Assembly (NCBI GenBank): GCA_022410635.1
Contig: JAJVDF010000464.1
Location: forward strand, 570,181-634,180
Length of the DNA stretch: 64,000 bases
From: Tretioscincus oriximinensis
Taxonomy: Eukaryota > Chordata > Lepidosauria > Squamata > Gymnophthalmidae
Reading direction: 5' to 3'
Below the pieces are notes generated by a model that was given only the letters and a program-made list of their open reading frames with translations, did no database searches and had not been told where the DNA came from. Of this stretch, positions 47,001 through 51,460 are shown piece by piece. The stretch's first letter is position 1, and every line of letters begins with the position of its first letter. A program made the translations under genes and the position numbers.

Positions 47001-49312
47001 GCAATACACTGATAATACTTTAAAAGACCCACTTAAAACAGTGGCTACGTAAAGTGTGATCTTAGCATAGTTAAGCTTATAACATTGAGGTTGGTTTTAG
47101 GCCGCGCAATACAGCTTACCTCTATATTTTTGCAAGCCACGTTTTTTACTACTGCTGGGAAGAGATCTGATGCGTTCTTGCCTCGGGCAATCATCTGGAA
47201 ATAGCAAAAGCACCAGAAAGGTGTAAAAGATGCTGTGCTTCCGATAGAATTTTCTTTCGTTTTTAAGTGATCTGTTTTGTCTTTGATCGCCAATGCTACA
47301 CAAATGCCAAAGGAAGAGGCCAAACCAATCAATAAAAGTTTATTCTGTAAAGGTCCTTAAAAAAAAAACAAGAAGGGGTGAAGGAAGAACAGAAATGAAA
47401 AGCCATCATGAAAAAATGCATCATGAATAGCTCTTTTGAGCTGCTCCATCTCAAGTGCAGTAGTGGTTCCCCATTTCACTATCTTCGATTTTGATGAAAT
47501 TTGCTACAGGGACTCCTTATGATACAAAATTGTGCAGTGAAAAAAATTTAGGTCATAAGACTAAAAATTAGAAGTTTTAGGGAGCCCTCTAGTAAAGGGA
47601 CCCAAAAGGGTTGTGCGAACTACATGATAGTTTTCGTCAACTTTCAGAAGCTGTAAAAATGGAAGTGGTGGTAATATAGGGGTGAAACTTGGCAAACCTG
47701 CACAGCTGTTAGGGCTTAACAAACTGGCAAAACTCCTGTTGCTTCTACCTTTTGCATTTTATGTGGTTGAAGCTCAAACGTGGTAGAAAAGGCTGTGTGG
47801 CAACATTAACAGACGCATTTAGCCTGGAACTAATTCATCTGTCAGCCTCATCTTTGGTAGATGCACTCGACATACTCTTGAGAAGAAGCCTTGTAATTTA
47901 TGGGACTGTACTTTAAAAAGAAATACAAGTGTTCAAACTGGTACCCAAAATTTGAGTACCGAATGTTGGCTGGTTTTGATTTCCTGTATCTCCAATTTGA
48001 TACCTCCAATCTTCTTCTTTTTAGCACCATTGGAAGGAGAAATGTTGATTTCATTTTGGGTCCTTTCATATAAGAATTGAAAATATTTCCCCAAAATATT
48101 ACCAAACAAATGCTTTTCTGCTGCATTTTTGTCATATATATATAAAATAATAAAACTAATAGTTTTTTGAATAAGTACCAGTTTTTTAAAAAAATAAATT
48201 ACATTATGTTATAAAACAAAAACAGCAGGAACCCTTCTGTAAGGTATTTTTATATACCTATACTATTTTGCCCAAAGTATTCATAACTGCATGTAGGGGA
48301 CTTCCTGTATTTTATGCAAAAATTACGCTTGTTTAGAAATTGGCGCTTCAATATATATCGATCGTTATATTCTAATCCTGCGTGGTCCAACCCGCGACCC
48401 GCCAAGTCATTTTTGTGGCCCATGAAGGAGCCAGGCGGTTCCCTGACTGTGCACATACTGTTAATTTGGCAATTCCCACCTTCAGTACTGGCTCCTGTTC
48501 CGCATGGGAGTTGCCATGTTAGGGGAACTCCNCCCTCCGTTCCCCCAACATGGCGCTAATGGAGGGCAGAGTTCCCTTAACATGGCGACTCCCAAGCGGG
48601 AGTCCTGCCTGTTGCTCCATCTTGGAGGCAGTATAAAGAGATCCATCCTAATAACTATTTAGACCCTTCCTGTCCATGAACTTGTCTAATTCTGTCTTAA
48701 AGCTATCCAGGCTGCTAGACACCACCACCTCTTCTGGAAGTAAATTCCACAGACAAATGACCCTCTGGATGAAAAAAACACTTTCCCTAACTCTTTTGCC
48801 CATCAGTTTCAAGGAATGCTCCCTGGTATTACGGACAAAAGGAGCAGGGGGGAGGCAGCTGCAAGTACCGGCGTCTTGGGCAAGCAGGCATTGAAGTGGC
48901 CAGGCGGCTGCGAGTGTTTTGAGCAACTTTGAGGTTAGATGTAAAAGTTCATTGGCTCTTGGCTCGCAGAGAATGCTGGGAATTGTGTCATGTGACGAAC
49001 ACAAAAAACAGTGTGGAAAACTGAAGGTAGGCATGGCAGAATTGAAAACTTTTTTTCTGGATTTAAAAGAAATTGCAAATTTAAATCCGTCGTGGGGAGG
49101 CAGCAACAGTATATCTTCCACTTGGTCTTTTCTCTCGTTCAACGAGAACAAAGAAAAGAAAAGCACTCTTGAGATTCTTTGGGCTAAGTACAAATCTTCC
49201 TTCCTGCCCACAACCAAGCTGGGACCGGGCACTTACCGCCACAGTCCTCTTCATGGCTTCAAGCTTCAGCGAATCCTTATTGCTGTCCAGCATCTCCTTC
49301 AGGTCATCATGC
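7920..49312 (-). CDS. AP3B2: AP-3 complex subunit beta-2 (beta3B adaptin), 24 exons, partial at both ends
   Basis: This is the large beta subunit of the neuronal AP-3 adaptor, which sorts cargo from endosomes to synaptic vesicles and lysosome-related organelles. Twenty-four exons join in frame: 49237-49312, 47120-47194, 45402-45497, 45118-45278, 43952-44018, 41398-41580, 38038-38214, 37160-37257, 36615-36669, 35760-35831, 33765-33827, 31512-31644, 30022-30131, 29016-29192, 26799-26985, 26477-26595, 24993-25104, 22855-23044, 19881-20046, 18429-18501, 15651-15757, 12930-13161, 11603-11687, 7920-8017. They give 2912 nt. Trunk peptides such as [16 protein letters not shown] and [14 protein letters not shown] are nearly those of mammalian beta3B. 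The trunk is followed by a Ser/Glu hinge and by the C-terminal stretch [16 protein letters not shown]. The paralogue AP3B1 fits less well, judged from recalled family sequences (ARTQFLSP rather than [19 protein letters not shown]). The N-terminal exon and last exon(s) are missing. Introns are packed with mobile elements. Confidence 0.95.
9230..9520 (+). repeat. CR1 LINE ORF2-tail fragment, old
   Basis: Gtcctatgagggacagttaa, aacctgcaaaaaagaagaga and agcagtcaactaatggaatt match the same second subfamily at lower similarity. Confidence 0.65.
10452..10713. mobile_element. palindromic MITE with TTTCCCTGAAAACAGGAC ends
   Basis: Left end accatgtttccctgaaaaca and right end ttgttttcggggaaacagga are inverted. 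Inside are repeats of the form cttatnttnagg. A related end occurs at about 16935-17050. The superfamily was not assigned. Confidence 0.55.
10893..11146 (+). repeat. CR1 LINE 3' end
   Basis: Begins agacaggtttatggacacca inside the ORF2 tail and runs through the standard 3' UTR (gggatggagcaacaggcagg, gatgggctctggcctgatcc) to cttatgttcttatg. Confidence 0.88.
11150..11445 (+). repeat. Sauria-type SINE
   Basis: Diverged head, then gataaatgggtaccactaaa, gatagaatagatgtaagtct and an ATT-repeat tail (11411-11428). It is inserted directly behind a CR1 3' end. Confidence 0.6.
11603..11687 (-). CDS. AP3B2: AP3B2 exon 24
   Basis: The exon is 85 bp, from tgcag|AG to CTGTG|GTGAGT. It completes Glu and reads [20 protein letters not shown], then QAASFQL and two bases of Cys. 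Confidence 0.94.
12660..12890 (+). repeat. CORE/MIR-like SINE
   Basis: Aaacaggtggggctgagaga, then gtgattaatccaaggtcccc and an Asn/Leu-poor noncoding tail. It is the same family as 25135-25375 and lies just downstream (plus direction) of nothing coding. Confidence 0.45.
12930..13161 (-). CDS. AP3B2: AP3B2 exon 23 (C-terminal domain)
   Basis: The exon is 232 bp, from tgcag|TTG to ATCG|GTAGGG. It encodes [20 protein letters not shown], then [11 protein letters not shown] and [17 protein letters not shown]. It begins the beta3 C-terminal appendage-like domain. Its first dozen residues diverge from mammals. Confidence 0.94.
13753..15347 (+). mobile_element. CR1-type LINE, 5'-truncated, RT frame intact
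   Basis: A frame is open from about 13753 to the stop at 15128 (about 458 codons). It contains [80 protein letters not shown] and [16 protein letters not shown], the thumb-to-tail order of CR1 ORF2. The YADD-type box is FADD. The endonuclease is missing because of 5' truncation beside an AG-rich tract (13706-13751). The 3' end has tandem ttcttatg. The lack of stops makes it the youngest CR1 here. Confidence 0.9.
15651..15757 (-). CDS. AP3B2: AP3B2 exon 22
   Basis: The exon is 107 bp, from ggcag|TC to GCA|GTATGT. It completes Phe and reads [20 protein letters not shown], then [23 protein letters not shown] is diagnostic of beta3 subunits. Confidence 0.93.
16041..16185. mobile_element. Harbinger-type MITE
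   Basis: Inverted repeats GGCTGCATCCACACATCAC (left) and GTGATGTGTGGATGCAGTC (right) match at 18 of 19 positions. They are flanked by TAA on both sides (16038-16040, 16186-16188), the 3-bp TWA target of PIF/Harbinger. The core is 145 bp with no coding capacity. Confidence 0.7.
17262..17338 (+). repeat. CR1 LINE 3' terminus
   Basis: Cgagcagggggttggacccg, ctggaggtctcttccaactc and three tandem attctatg octamers are the hallmark CR1 end. Confidence 0.82.
18429..18501 (-). CDS. AP3B2: AP3B2 exon 21 (hinge end)
   Basis: The exon is 73 bp, from ttccag|CCT to GACT|GTGAGT. It encodes [20 protein letters not shown], then DLDD plus one base of Phe. KEISLLDL is the conserved segment that follows the hinge in beta3 adaptins. 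Confidence 0.92.
18720..18873. mobile_element. palindromic MITE (AAGCTTTATTTTGG family)
   Basis: The left end contains AAGCTTTATTTTGG followed by an ACCTTGGAACAGGAATCTGC arm. The right end is its inverse (ATTCCAAGATACACCCCAAA). Related copies occur at 55020-55158, 57843-57957, 25371-25440, 19376-19480 and 63827-63935. Superfamily unknown. Confidence 0.55.
18990..19275 (-). repeat. Sauria-type SINE
   Basis: The inverse tail agtttttttatacccctttc followed by ggactcagagtgccttacaa, and the inverse head ending ctcttaactgttgccccacg. Confidence 0.78.
19488..19835 (-). repeat. Sauria-type SINE, second subfamily, GAA tail
   Basis: A long (GAA/GGA) tract is followed by gggttcttataccccgcttt and actcaaagcggcttacaagg. 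The head ends cctaagcgactgagctatcc. It lies 46 bp from AP3B2 exon 20. Confidence 0.8.
19881..20046 (-). CDS. AP3B2: AP3B2 exon 20 (Ser-rich hinge)
   Basis: The exon is 166 bp, from atcag|T to ACA|GTGAGT. It completes Ser and reads [18 protein letters not shown], then a Ser/Glu run ([20 protein letters not shown]) and KEVKKKT. The N at 19902 is in a GAN codon (Glu or Asp). The acceptor was chosen because it restores frame with exon 19. Confidence 0.85.
20240..22587 (+). pseudogene. L1-type LINE ORF2 3' part with poly(A) tail, interrupted
   Basis: Frames 20416-20919 and 21634-22371 carry the C-terminal part of an L1-like ORF2 ([42 protein letters not shown]), followed by aataaagattttttttttaa at 22561. 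A GC-rich block (about 20880-21600) interrupts the protein homology. Confidence 0.75.
20880..21600 (-). mobile_element. GC-rich insertion in L1 with a 183-codon minus-strand frame, family unknown
   Basis: A minus frame from ATG 21426 runs without a stop to 20875: MDSD, then [20 protein letters not shown] and [18 protein letters not shown]. The upstream minus sequence (21440-21600) contains attggtcacagcaacagaag and looks like a 5' leader. It could be the gag-like 5' end of another retroelement (DIRS or LTR type) inserted in the L1. I do not recognise the protein. Several Ns reduce certainty. Confidence 0.4.
22855..23044 (-). CDS. AP3B2: AP3B2 exon 19 (acidic hinge)
   Basis: The exon is 190 bp, from gccag|AG to GGGAG|GTAAGA. 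It starts [20 protein letters not shown], continues with a run of about 15 Glu/Asp, then a Lys-rich block ([12 protein letters not shown]) and TSLESGG. Low complexity and phase leave little doubt that it is the AP-3 beta hinge. The exact Glu count may vary between alleles. Confidence 0.9.
24031..24240 (-). mobile_element. Penelope-like terminus, minus orientation
   Basis: Begins tttcagagaaatagccgggt and contains gacttcttcagatgctggtt, the same terminal sequence as the other palindromic copies. It then runs into unrelated-looking sequence (24142-24240) rather than a mirrored arm. That stretch may be residual 3' coding sequence of the element. Confidence 0.55.
24241..24452. mobile_element. Penelope-like terminus pair, inverted
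   Basis: A second copy starts tttcagagaaacagccgtgt directly after the first and folds back through ctgaagaagtccacatgtct then acgaaagcttctgccaccca to cccctttgctggact. Two copies side by side suggest tandem or nested insertion. Confidence 0.55.
24993..25104 (-). CDS. AP3B2: AP3B2 exon 18 (hinge start)
   Basis: The exon is 112 bp, from atcag|GTC to AGCG|GTAAGG. It encodes [20 protein letters not shown], then [17 protein letters not shown]. This opens the Ser/acidic hinge, which carries phosphorylation sites in the family. No long ORF marks it. Confidence 0.93.
25135..25375 (+). repeat. CORE/MIR-like SINE
   Basis: Gtgacgtaggtgaggctgag, gtagcctaaggtctcaccag and aaactgggagacaatcagat resemble the CORE of MIR-type SINEs. 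A related copy lies at 12660-12890. Confidence 0.5.
26477..26595 (-). CDS. AP3B2: AP3B2 exon 17
   Basis: The exon is 119 bp, from tctag|AT to GAG|GTACTT. It completes Asp and reads [20 protein letters not shown], then [19 protein letters not shown], the trunk-to-hinge junction. Confidence 0.96.
26799..26985 (-). CDS. AP3B2: AP3B2 exon 16
   Basis: The exon is 187 bp, from cacag|AGT to AAAG|GTTAGC. It encodes [20 protein letters not shown], then [18 protein letters not shown] and [18 protein letters not shown]. This closes the alpha-solenoid trunk. Confidence 0.96.
27040..27345 (-). repeat. Sauria-type SINE
   Basis: Inverse tail (tggtttttatacatctccgt; ggactcagagtggcttacaa) and inverse head (cagctcttaatcactgcgcc). 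It begins about 55 bp upstream of the exon 16 acceptor. Confidence 0.78.
28117..28845 (+). mobile_element. composite hAT-type DNA transposon carrying a captured SorCS-like exon
   Basis: Termini CAGACCTGGGCA... and ...TGCCCACCCCTG form short imperfect hAT-like inverted repeats starting CAG. The element is flanked by an exact 8-bp duplication, CTCTAGAT (28109-28116 and 28846-28853), the target-site length of hAT. A second left terminus (CAGACCTGGGCA) recurs at 28659, so the right part (28659-28845) looks like a short MITE and the left part is an extra left end plus foreign DNA. The interior is CpG-rich and quite unlike the AT-rich flanks. Confidence 0.8.
28217..28525 (+). pseudogene. captured exon 1 of a SorCS-family receptor gene (SORCS2-like), with splice donor
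   Basis: An open frame from ATG 28217 begins [15 protein letters not shown], then a hydrophobic signal-like stretch ([13 protein letters not shown]), a Pro/Arg/Gly-rich propeptide-like part, and [20 protein letters not shown] followed by WTGENSS. That last block is the start of the VPS10 domain of SorCS receptors; SorCS2 and SorCS3 have [24 protein letters not shown] and TGENSS. The frame ends at AGC|GTAAGG, where the genuine exon 1 should splice. The exon lies inside a hAT element on the strand opposite AP3B2, with no following SorCS exon, so it is a transduplicated fragment and not the gene itself. Confidence 0.75.
29016..29192 (-). CDS. AP3B2: AP3B2 exon 15
   Basis: The exon has 59 codons, from ttcag|ATA to CAG|GTAAG. 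It begins with Ile-Ser where mammals have Val-Pro, then [20 protein letters not shown] and on to [13 protein letters not shown]. Confidence 0.96.
29763..29820. repeat. (GATG/GATA)n microsatellite
   Basis: Tetranucleotide run gatggatggatgcatggacg and following units. Confidence 0.9.
30022..30131 (-). CDS. AP3B2: AP3B2 exon 14
   Basis: The exon is 110 bp, from tgtag|AN to CAG|GTACGG. The ambiguous base at 30130 falls in the split codon GAN, Glu in the family. It then reads [30 protein letters not shown] and LIDNIQ. Confidence 0.95.
30737..31040 (-). repeat. Sauria-type SINE, second subfamily
   Basis: Agaagaactgcgttcttata, then gactcaaagcggcttacaag and head gtgactgagctatccgtacc. It is close in sequence to 19488-19835. 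Confidence 0.78.
31131..31204. mobile_element. Tc1/mariner-type MITE, 74 bp
   Basis: CTGCTCAAAACAATTAAGGG and its near reverse complement at the right end form 25-bp inverted repeats around a short spacer. TA dinucleotides flank both ends (31129-31130, 31205-31206). A second small hairpin (about 31212-31252, around an N) follows directly. Confidence 0.7.
31512..31644 (-). CDS. AP3B2: AP3B2 exon 13
   Basis: The exon is 133 bp, from catag|ACC to GATG|GTGAGA. It encodes [20 protein letters not shown], then [20 protein letters not shown] and SNRD, plus one base of a Glu codon. Confidence 0.96.
31771..31965. mobile_element. palindromic Penelope-like terminus
   Basis: Starts tttcagagaaatggctgtgt, has the central ctgaagaagtagacatgtct followed by cngaaaagctcgtgcc, and ends cccccttgctggactt. 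It is the same family and more diverged. It lies about 130 bp upstream of AP3B2 exon 13 in transcription order. Confidence 0.55.
32282..32650 (-). repeat. CR1 LINE 3' fragment, old
   Basis: Contains ataagaagaaccttgctcaa (3' end), gcaaatggtatttcaggaaa, and the inverse ORF2 tail (ctctgggtgaaaaaatactt). Many substitutions. Confidence 0.7.
32667..32886. mobile_element. mariner-type MITE, 220 bp
   Basis: CAGGGTGCTTCAAAAAATGT at the left and its near reverse complement ending CACCTTG at the right give inverted repeats of about 25 bp, flanked by TA (32665-32666, 32887-32888). CAGGGTG...CAAAAA is typical of mariner termini. No transposase remains. Confidence 0.72.
33765..33827 (-). CDS. AP3B2: AP3B2 exon 12
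   Basis: There are 21 codons, from gctag|CTG to CAG|GTAAGT, encoding [20 protein letters not shown] then Q. The exon is too short to stand out as an ORF. Confidence 0.94.
33830..35755. other. intron, no gene or clear element
   Basis: Between exons 12 and 11. Contains an unclassified repeat start (34005) and otherwise unique-looking sequence. Confidence 0.5.
35760..35831 (-). CDS. AP3B2: AP3B2 exon 11
   Basis: There are 24 codons, from tgcag|GGA to AAG|GTGGGT. They encode [19 protein letters not shown], then IKILK, as in mammalian beta3B. Confidence 0.95.
36615..36669 (-). CDS. AP3B2: AP3B2 exon 10
   Basis: This is a small 55-bp exon, from aatag|T to CGG|GTGAGT. It completes Ser and reads [18 protein letters not shown]. 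Confidence 0.95.
37160..37257 (-). CDS. AP3B2: AP3B2 exon 9
   Basis: The exon is 98 bp, from tgtag|GTG to CACAG|GTTTGC. It encodes [20 protein letters not shown], then [12 protein letters not shown] plus two bases of a Ser codon. The donor GTTTGC is non-consensus at +3 to +5 but keeps GT and phase. Confidence 0.93.
37697..37890. repeat. 38-bp minisatellite, about five copies
   Basis: Units start ggtttctggaggctgccaaa and repeat every 38 bp; later units have more substitutions. A single unit occurs at about 57199-57236 in a related repeat, so the array expanded inside a dispersed element (37480-37960; relative at 56870-57290). Confidence 0.88.
38038..38214 (-). CDS. AP3B2: AP3B2 exon 8
   Basis: The exon has 59 codons, from aacag|GAA to GCC|GTAAGT. 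It begins [20 protein letters not shown], passes through a variable charged loop ([11 protein letters not shown]), and ends [16 protein letters not shown] then PLLQSRNAA. The charged loop is where AP3B1 and AP3B2 differ most inside the trunk. Confidence 0.96.
38484..38697 (-). mobile_element. palindromic Penelope-like terminus with hammerhead-like hairpin
   Basis: AAAGTCCAGCAAAGGCGCTA at the left is mirrored by TCCTTTGCTGGACTTT at the right, and the halves meet at 38570-38581. On the minus strand GCATCTGAAGAAGTCGAC continues to GTGTCTACGAAAGCTTATGC. This has the order CUGAnGA, stem II, CGAAA, short stem III seen in hammerhead ribozymes of Penelope-like elements, but the cleavage-site bases are not conserved. 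The plus-strand arm has lost part of stem II. Confidence 0.6.
38755..39375 (-). mobile_element. second palindromic element with near-complete hammerhead motif
   Basis: Arms 38755-38935 and 39190-39375 are inverted copies: gctgcccaatataatgcttc against gaagcactatattgggcagc, and taaaacaatatcagtagt against actactgatattgtttta. The central part on the minus strand (39073 to 39029) reads CCACTGAGGAAGACCATTAG then GTCGAAACGCGTCTGGGC. It contains CUGAGGA, a 4-bp stem II with AUUA loop, GAAA, the short ACGCGU stem III and the cleavage triplet GUC. CCA/UGG can pair as stem I. One extra A separates CUGAGGA from stem II. Confidence 0.6.
39538..39805 (+). repeat. Sauria-type SINE
   Basis: Head ggtggtacagtggttaagag, body gctctagccaacccagctgt, tail taagcctctctgagtccctt and aaacaaattcttct. 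Confidence 0.8.
40080..40326 (+). repeat. Sauria-type SINE, head truncated
   Basis: Gctctagccaactcagctat, gtaagccttcgggcaaaaat, then a tail of cttcttcttctt. Confidence 0.75.
40407..40760 (+). repeat. CR1 LINE, second subfamily, ORF2 tail
   Basis: Reads gtcctttgaggaatggttaa, then agtctgcaaaagagaagact and [20 protein letters not shown] (40648 on). It resembles avian-type CR1 and is distinct from the PEEVVVA subfamily. Confidence 0.75.
41265..41376. repeat. 20-bp minisatellite beside exon 7 donor
   Basis: Five units of about 20 bp (caacaggctcctcccacaca). On the transcribed minus strand each gives GTGGGAGGAGCCTGTTGG. The array starts about 22 nt inside the intron after exon 7. Confidence 0.9.
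41398..41580 (-). CDS. AP3B2: AP3B2 exon 7
   Basis: The exon has 61 codons, from gctag|TTA to AAT|GTGAGT. It encodes [20 protein letters not shown], then [20 protein letters not shown] and [16 protein letters not shown], a trunk block almost invariant in vertebrates. Its donor is about 22 bp from a G-rich tandem repeat (41265-41376) in the following intron. Confidence 0.97.
41958..42651. mobile_element. hAT-type non-autonomous element, TAGGGTTGCCA family
   Basis: Ends TAGGGTTGCCAC and (reverse complement of the right end) TAAGGTTGCCACC are inverted repeats. An exact 8-bp duplication GTCTCAGG flanks them (41950-41957, 42652-42659). No transposase is visible. The interior 42050-42350 is GC-richer than the ends and may be acquired DNA. 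Confidence 0.8.
42953..43162 (-). mobile_element. palindromic Penelope-like terminus with hammerhead-like hairpin
   Basis: Aagtccagcaaaggagctag at the left is mirrored by agctcctttgctggactttc at the right, followed by tagactaacacggctatttc. The minus arm has CTGAAGAAGTAGACCTGTCT then ACGAAAGCTTATGCC, with a 5-bp stem II. The plus arm has lost three bases at the centre (CTGAAGTAGACC). It is the same family as 38484-38697. Confidence 0.6.
43952..44018 (-). CDS. AP3B2: AP3B2 exon 6
   Basis: The exon is 67 bp, from tacag|C to ACA|GTAAGT. It completes Ser and reads [17 protein letters not shown], then ADKTT. Its phases match exons 5 and 7. Confidence 0.95.
45118..45278 (-). CDS. AP3B2: AP3B2 exon 5
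   Basis: The exon is 161 bp, from tgcag|GAT to TACAG|GTAAGA, with the last Ser codon split 2+1. It encodes [19 protein letters not shown], then [18 protein letters not shown] and [12 protein letters not shown], the most conserved part of the trunk. Asp-Met after AAS favours beta3B over beta3A. Confidence 0.96.
45402..45497 (-). CDS. AP3B2: AP3B2 exon 4
   Basis: There are 32 in-phase codons between ttcag|GTG and AAG|GTTTGG. The peptide starts [17 protein letters not shown] and ends STFQRGLK, a hallmark of AP-3 beta subunits. The exon lacks an internal start and is easily missed by ORF calling. Confidence 0.95.
45841..46002. repeat. 80-bp tandem duplication
   Basis: Two units starting cctgtactggaggcggttta (45841) and cctgtactggaggtggttaa (45921) differ at only a few positions. 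Confidence 0.92.
46415..46971. mobile_element. hAT-type non-autonomous element, TAGGGTTGCCA family, with internal palindrome
   Basis: Ends TAGGGTTGCCATA and (reverse complement) TAGGGCTGCCATA are flanked by an exact 8-bp duplication CTTTTACA (46407-46414, 46972-46979). Inside are long imperfect inverted arms (about 46589-46650 and 46730-46792, sharing GCTGCTCCAGTGCTGGAGGC) and a CpG/TpG-rich alternating purine-pyrimidine run at 46845-46920. Confidence 0.8.
47120..47194 (-). CDS. AP3B2: AP3B2 exon 3
   Basis: The exon runs from ccag|ATG to GAG|GTAAGC and has 25 complete codons. It encodes [16 protein letters not shown], then KNVACKNIE, the conserved second helical repeat of the beta-adaptin trunk. 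Confidence 0.96.
47200..48360. other. intron, no clear feature
   Basis: Between exon 3 and the 48.4 kb repeats, AT-rich. Text at 47455-47560 (ggttccccatttcactatct) may be an old repeat but was not recognised. Confidence 0.45.
48365..48610. mobile_element. probable hAT-like MITE fragment with palindrome
   Basis: The text ggtccaacccgcgacccgcc resembles the end of a common vertebrate hAT MITE. Inside, atgggagttgccatgttagg and its near reverse complement (48582-48595) form a hairpin around 48505-48595. No target duplication was identified. Confidence 0.4.
48640..48836 (-). repeat. CR1 LINE ORF2-tail fragment
   Basis: Minus frame [17 protein letters not shown], then [19 protein letters not shown] and [16 protein letters not shown]. 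Confidence 0.8.
49237..49312 (-). CDS. AP3B2: AP3B2 exon 2 (first one visible)
   Basis: The acceptor tgcag|G completes an Arg codon begun in the previous exon. The exon reads [18 protein letters not shown], then AMKRTVA, and ends at GCG|GTAAGT. It is 76 bp. The usual beta-adaptin text is KRIVA, so Thr for Ile is a lineage change or a base error. It starts the adaptin trunk. Confidence 0.95.
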
Positions 49313-49407
49313 CTGCAAAACACACAAGATACTGTTGCTTCTCATGTAATGCTGCAAACGGATTCCTTCAAACAACTAATTAATATAAAAATCTTGTTGC
49401 TTGTATT

Positions 49408-49643
49408 CAGTGCTTTTTTTCTAGAAAAAAAGGTGACGGTACTAACGCCCCCGCCCTGCCGCCCCCGCCGATGGGGGGTGGCGTTAGCGGCGGCGCTAAC
49501 ACCCCCCGCCGATAACGCCCCCCCCCCCCACCGATAACGCCCCCCCCACCGCTGCCGCCCCCCCCCCGCTGCCGGCCCCCCCCCGCCTAAATAAAAGGTG
49601 CCGGTACTGCGTACCGGCGCGTTCCGTCACAAAAAAAGCCCTG
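49408..49643. mobile_element. hAT-type MITE, C-rich
   Basis: Termini CAGTGCTTTTTTTC and (reverse complement) CAGGGCTTTTTTTG are flanked by an exact 8-bp duplication CTTGTATT (49400-49407, 49644-49651). The 236-bp element is dominated by C-runs and GATAACGCC-like repeats. It lies about 95 bp upstream of the AP3B2 exon 2 acceptor. Confidence 0.78.
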
Positions 49644-50112
49644 CTTGTATTTATTTATTTAAGAATTTAAACCAGAGGTCCCAAGGCAGATCACAGTAGA
49701 AAAAACATTAGAAATAATAACTGTACCTGTGGAGAGGAGGTGATTAGCTCAGTCAATTGCCACATTGGCTGAATAATGAGATCAGCCAGTAACGGGATAT
49801 TAGGGAAACCATAGAGGCCCCATCTATCAACATGGAGTCAGTTGTGCCATAGGAAGTAGGGGCACTTGACTTAGATTATTGGTGCCAGAGGCAGCAAACC
49901 TATATTATCCATTTAAATATCTGACGCCACAGAACCCAAATCATATTATCGCAAGTATCCATAATGGTACTAAATTATAGAGACGTTGTGATTCAATCAG
50001 CCATGAAAAAGTAAAATTATATTAAACAAATTGTGCTGCGCAAAACAAATCACATAGAAGCAAAACTGAGTTGTGCAAAACCATATTATGCAAGCGATGC
50101 CTGAACAGTTGG

Positions 50113-50247
50113 CAGACAGGAAAAGGAAATATGGTTCTTCAGCAAAAGTTATGATTATAACTTGTTGCAACAAAAGCANATCTGCGTGAATTCATTAAAA
50201 ACAACAACTGGGANATCAAAGAGGAAAATGGTATCATAAATGTGGTA
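50113..50247 (+). repeat. 135-bp duplicated block, copy A
   Basis: Cagacaggaaaaggaaatat to aatgtggta is identical, apart from Ns, to 56170-56304 in the same orientation. Confidence 0.93.
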
Positions 50248-50280
50248 ATCTGGGGCTGCCCTTGGACTCTGCACTGATGC

Positions 50281-50342
50281 TTATCTATCTTTCTATCTAT
50301 CCATCCATCCATCCATCCACCCCCCACCCATCCATCCATTTA
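50281..50342. repeat. (ATCT/ATCC)n microsatellite
   Basis: Run ctatctatccatccatccat and following units, interrupted by a C tract. Confidence 0.9.
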
Positions 50343-50689
50343 TATTTATACCCTGTCCTATACCTGAAGGTCTCAGGGCAATCAACAATCAAAACAACAA
50401 TACAAAATGGACATTAAAAATACTATTAAAACAGTATCTAAAAGTCAGAAGAAAAGCAACATTTCTTTTAACCAAAGGNCAGGTTAAAGAGATGCGTCTT
50501 CAAAGATCCAAACAAATACACTAATGATGACTGATGCTCCTCCAGGGGGAGACTATTCCATAGATTGGGAGCAACCTTGAAGATGGTTCAGAAGCTGCGG
50601 CTGGTACAGAGCACAGTTGGTAGGCTATTATCTGGTATAGGTAGCCAGACACACATTATGCCACATTATTACACACAAGANGACAGGAG

Positions 50690-51372
50690 GCAACTTCCCA
50701 ACACCTCATTCTATAGAATCCTACTCAAAGATCCTACGTAGGAATACCGCAAGGAATTACGATCATTACTCATGGAATTTCCCATGGGAGTACGAGACCT
50801 GATACAAATGGACACACCACAGGAGCCCTGACCTTCTATCTACTACCCAAAATACACAAACAAGGCAACCCTGGAAGACCCATCGTTTCCAGCACTGGAA
50901 GCCCCAGAGAACACCATCTTAGCTACTATGGATGTGGAATCCCTATACATCAACATCCCCACAAGGATGTTGTACAGGCTATCAAGAACACCATCCTAGG
51001 TGGCATCTCTGCAGACCTGGTCACCAAGATCTACCACTTTGTTCTCACCCATAATTATTTCACTTTTGACCATAACTTATATGATCAAACATATTGACCA
51101 TAACATGGTCACATACTCAAACCATAGCCTATGCAGTCATATATTCAAACTAATGGTACCACCAAGGCACACGCTTGGCCTTCCAATAAGTCAACATTTT
51201 TATGGCTGACCTAGAACAACGCTTTCTCAACTGTTGCACCCATAAATCTCTACCCTACAAGATTCATTGATGACATTTTTATAGTAGCACCTGAAGGAGT
51301 AGATGTGTCTAGGAAAGCTCACACCACCTACCTTTCTCCTGTTAGCCTCCAAGGGCTACTAGAATTATGCCA
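50690..51372 (+). pseudogene. Penelope-like retroelement: decayed RT plus terminal repeat
   Basis: In interrupted frames the sequence encodes [19 protein letters not shown] (50831 on), then [18 protein letters not shown] (50909 on), [19 protein letters not shown] and finally RFIDDIFIV (51258-51284). These are the ordered core motifs of Penelope-clade reverse transcriptase, including the Asp-Asp catalytic box. The endonuclease end is lost: the frame jumps at 51285 straight into ctgaaggagtagatgtgtct and aggaaagctcacaccaccta, the terminal repeat shared with the palindromic copies elsewhere in the window. Frameshifts and stops make it non-functional. Confidence 0.75.
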
Positions 51373-51460
51373 ATTATAAGAGAACTGCACCAACTGCCCA
51401 TTTGCTATCGAGTTCAGTTCAAGGTATTAACATTGATAGGTAAGACCCTAAGCAACTTGT

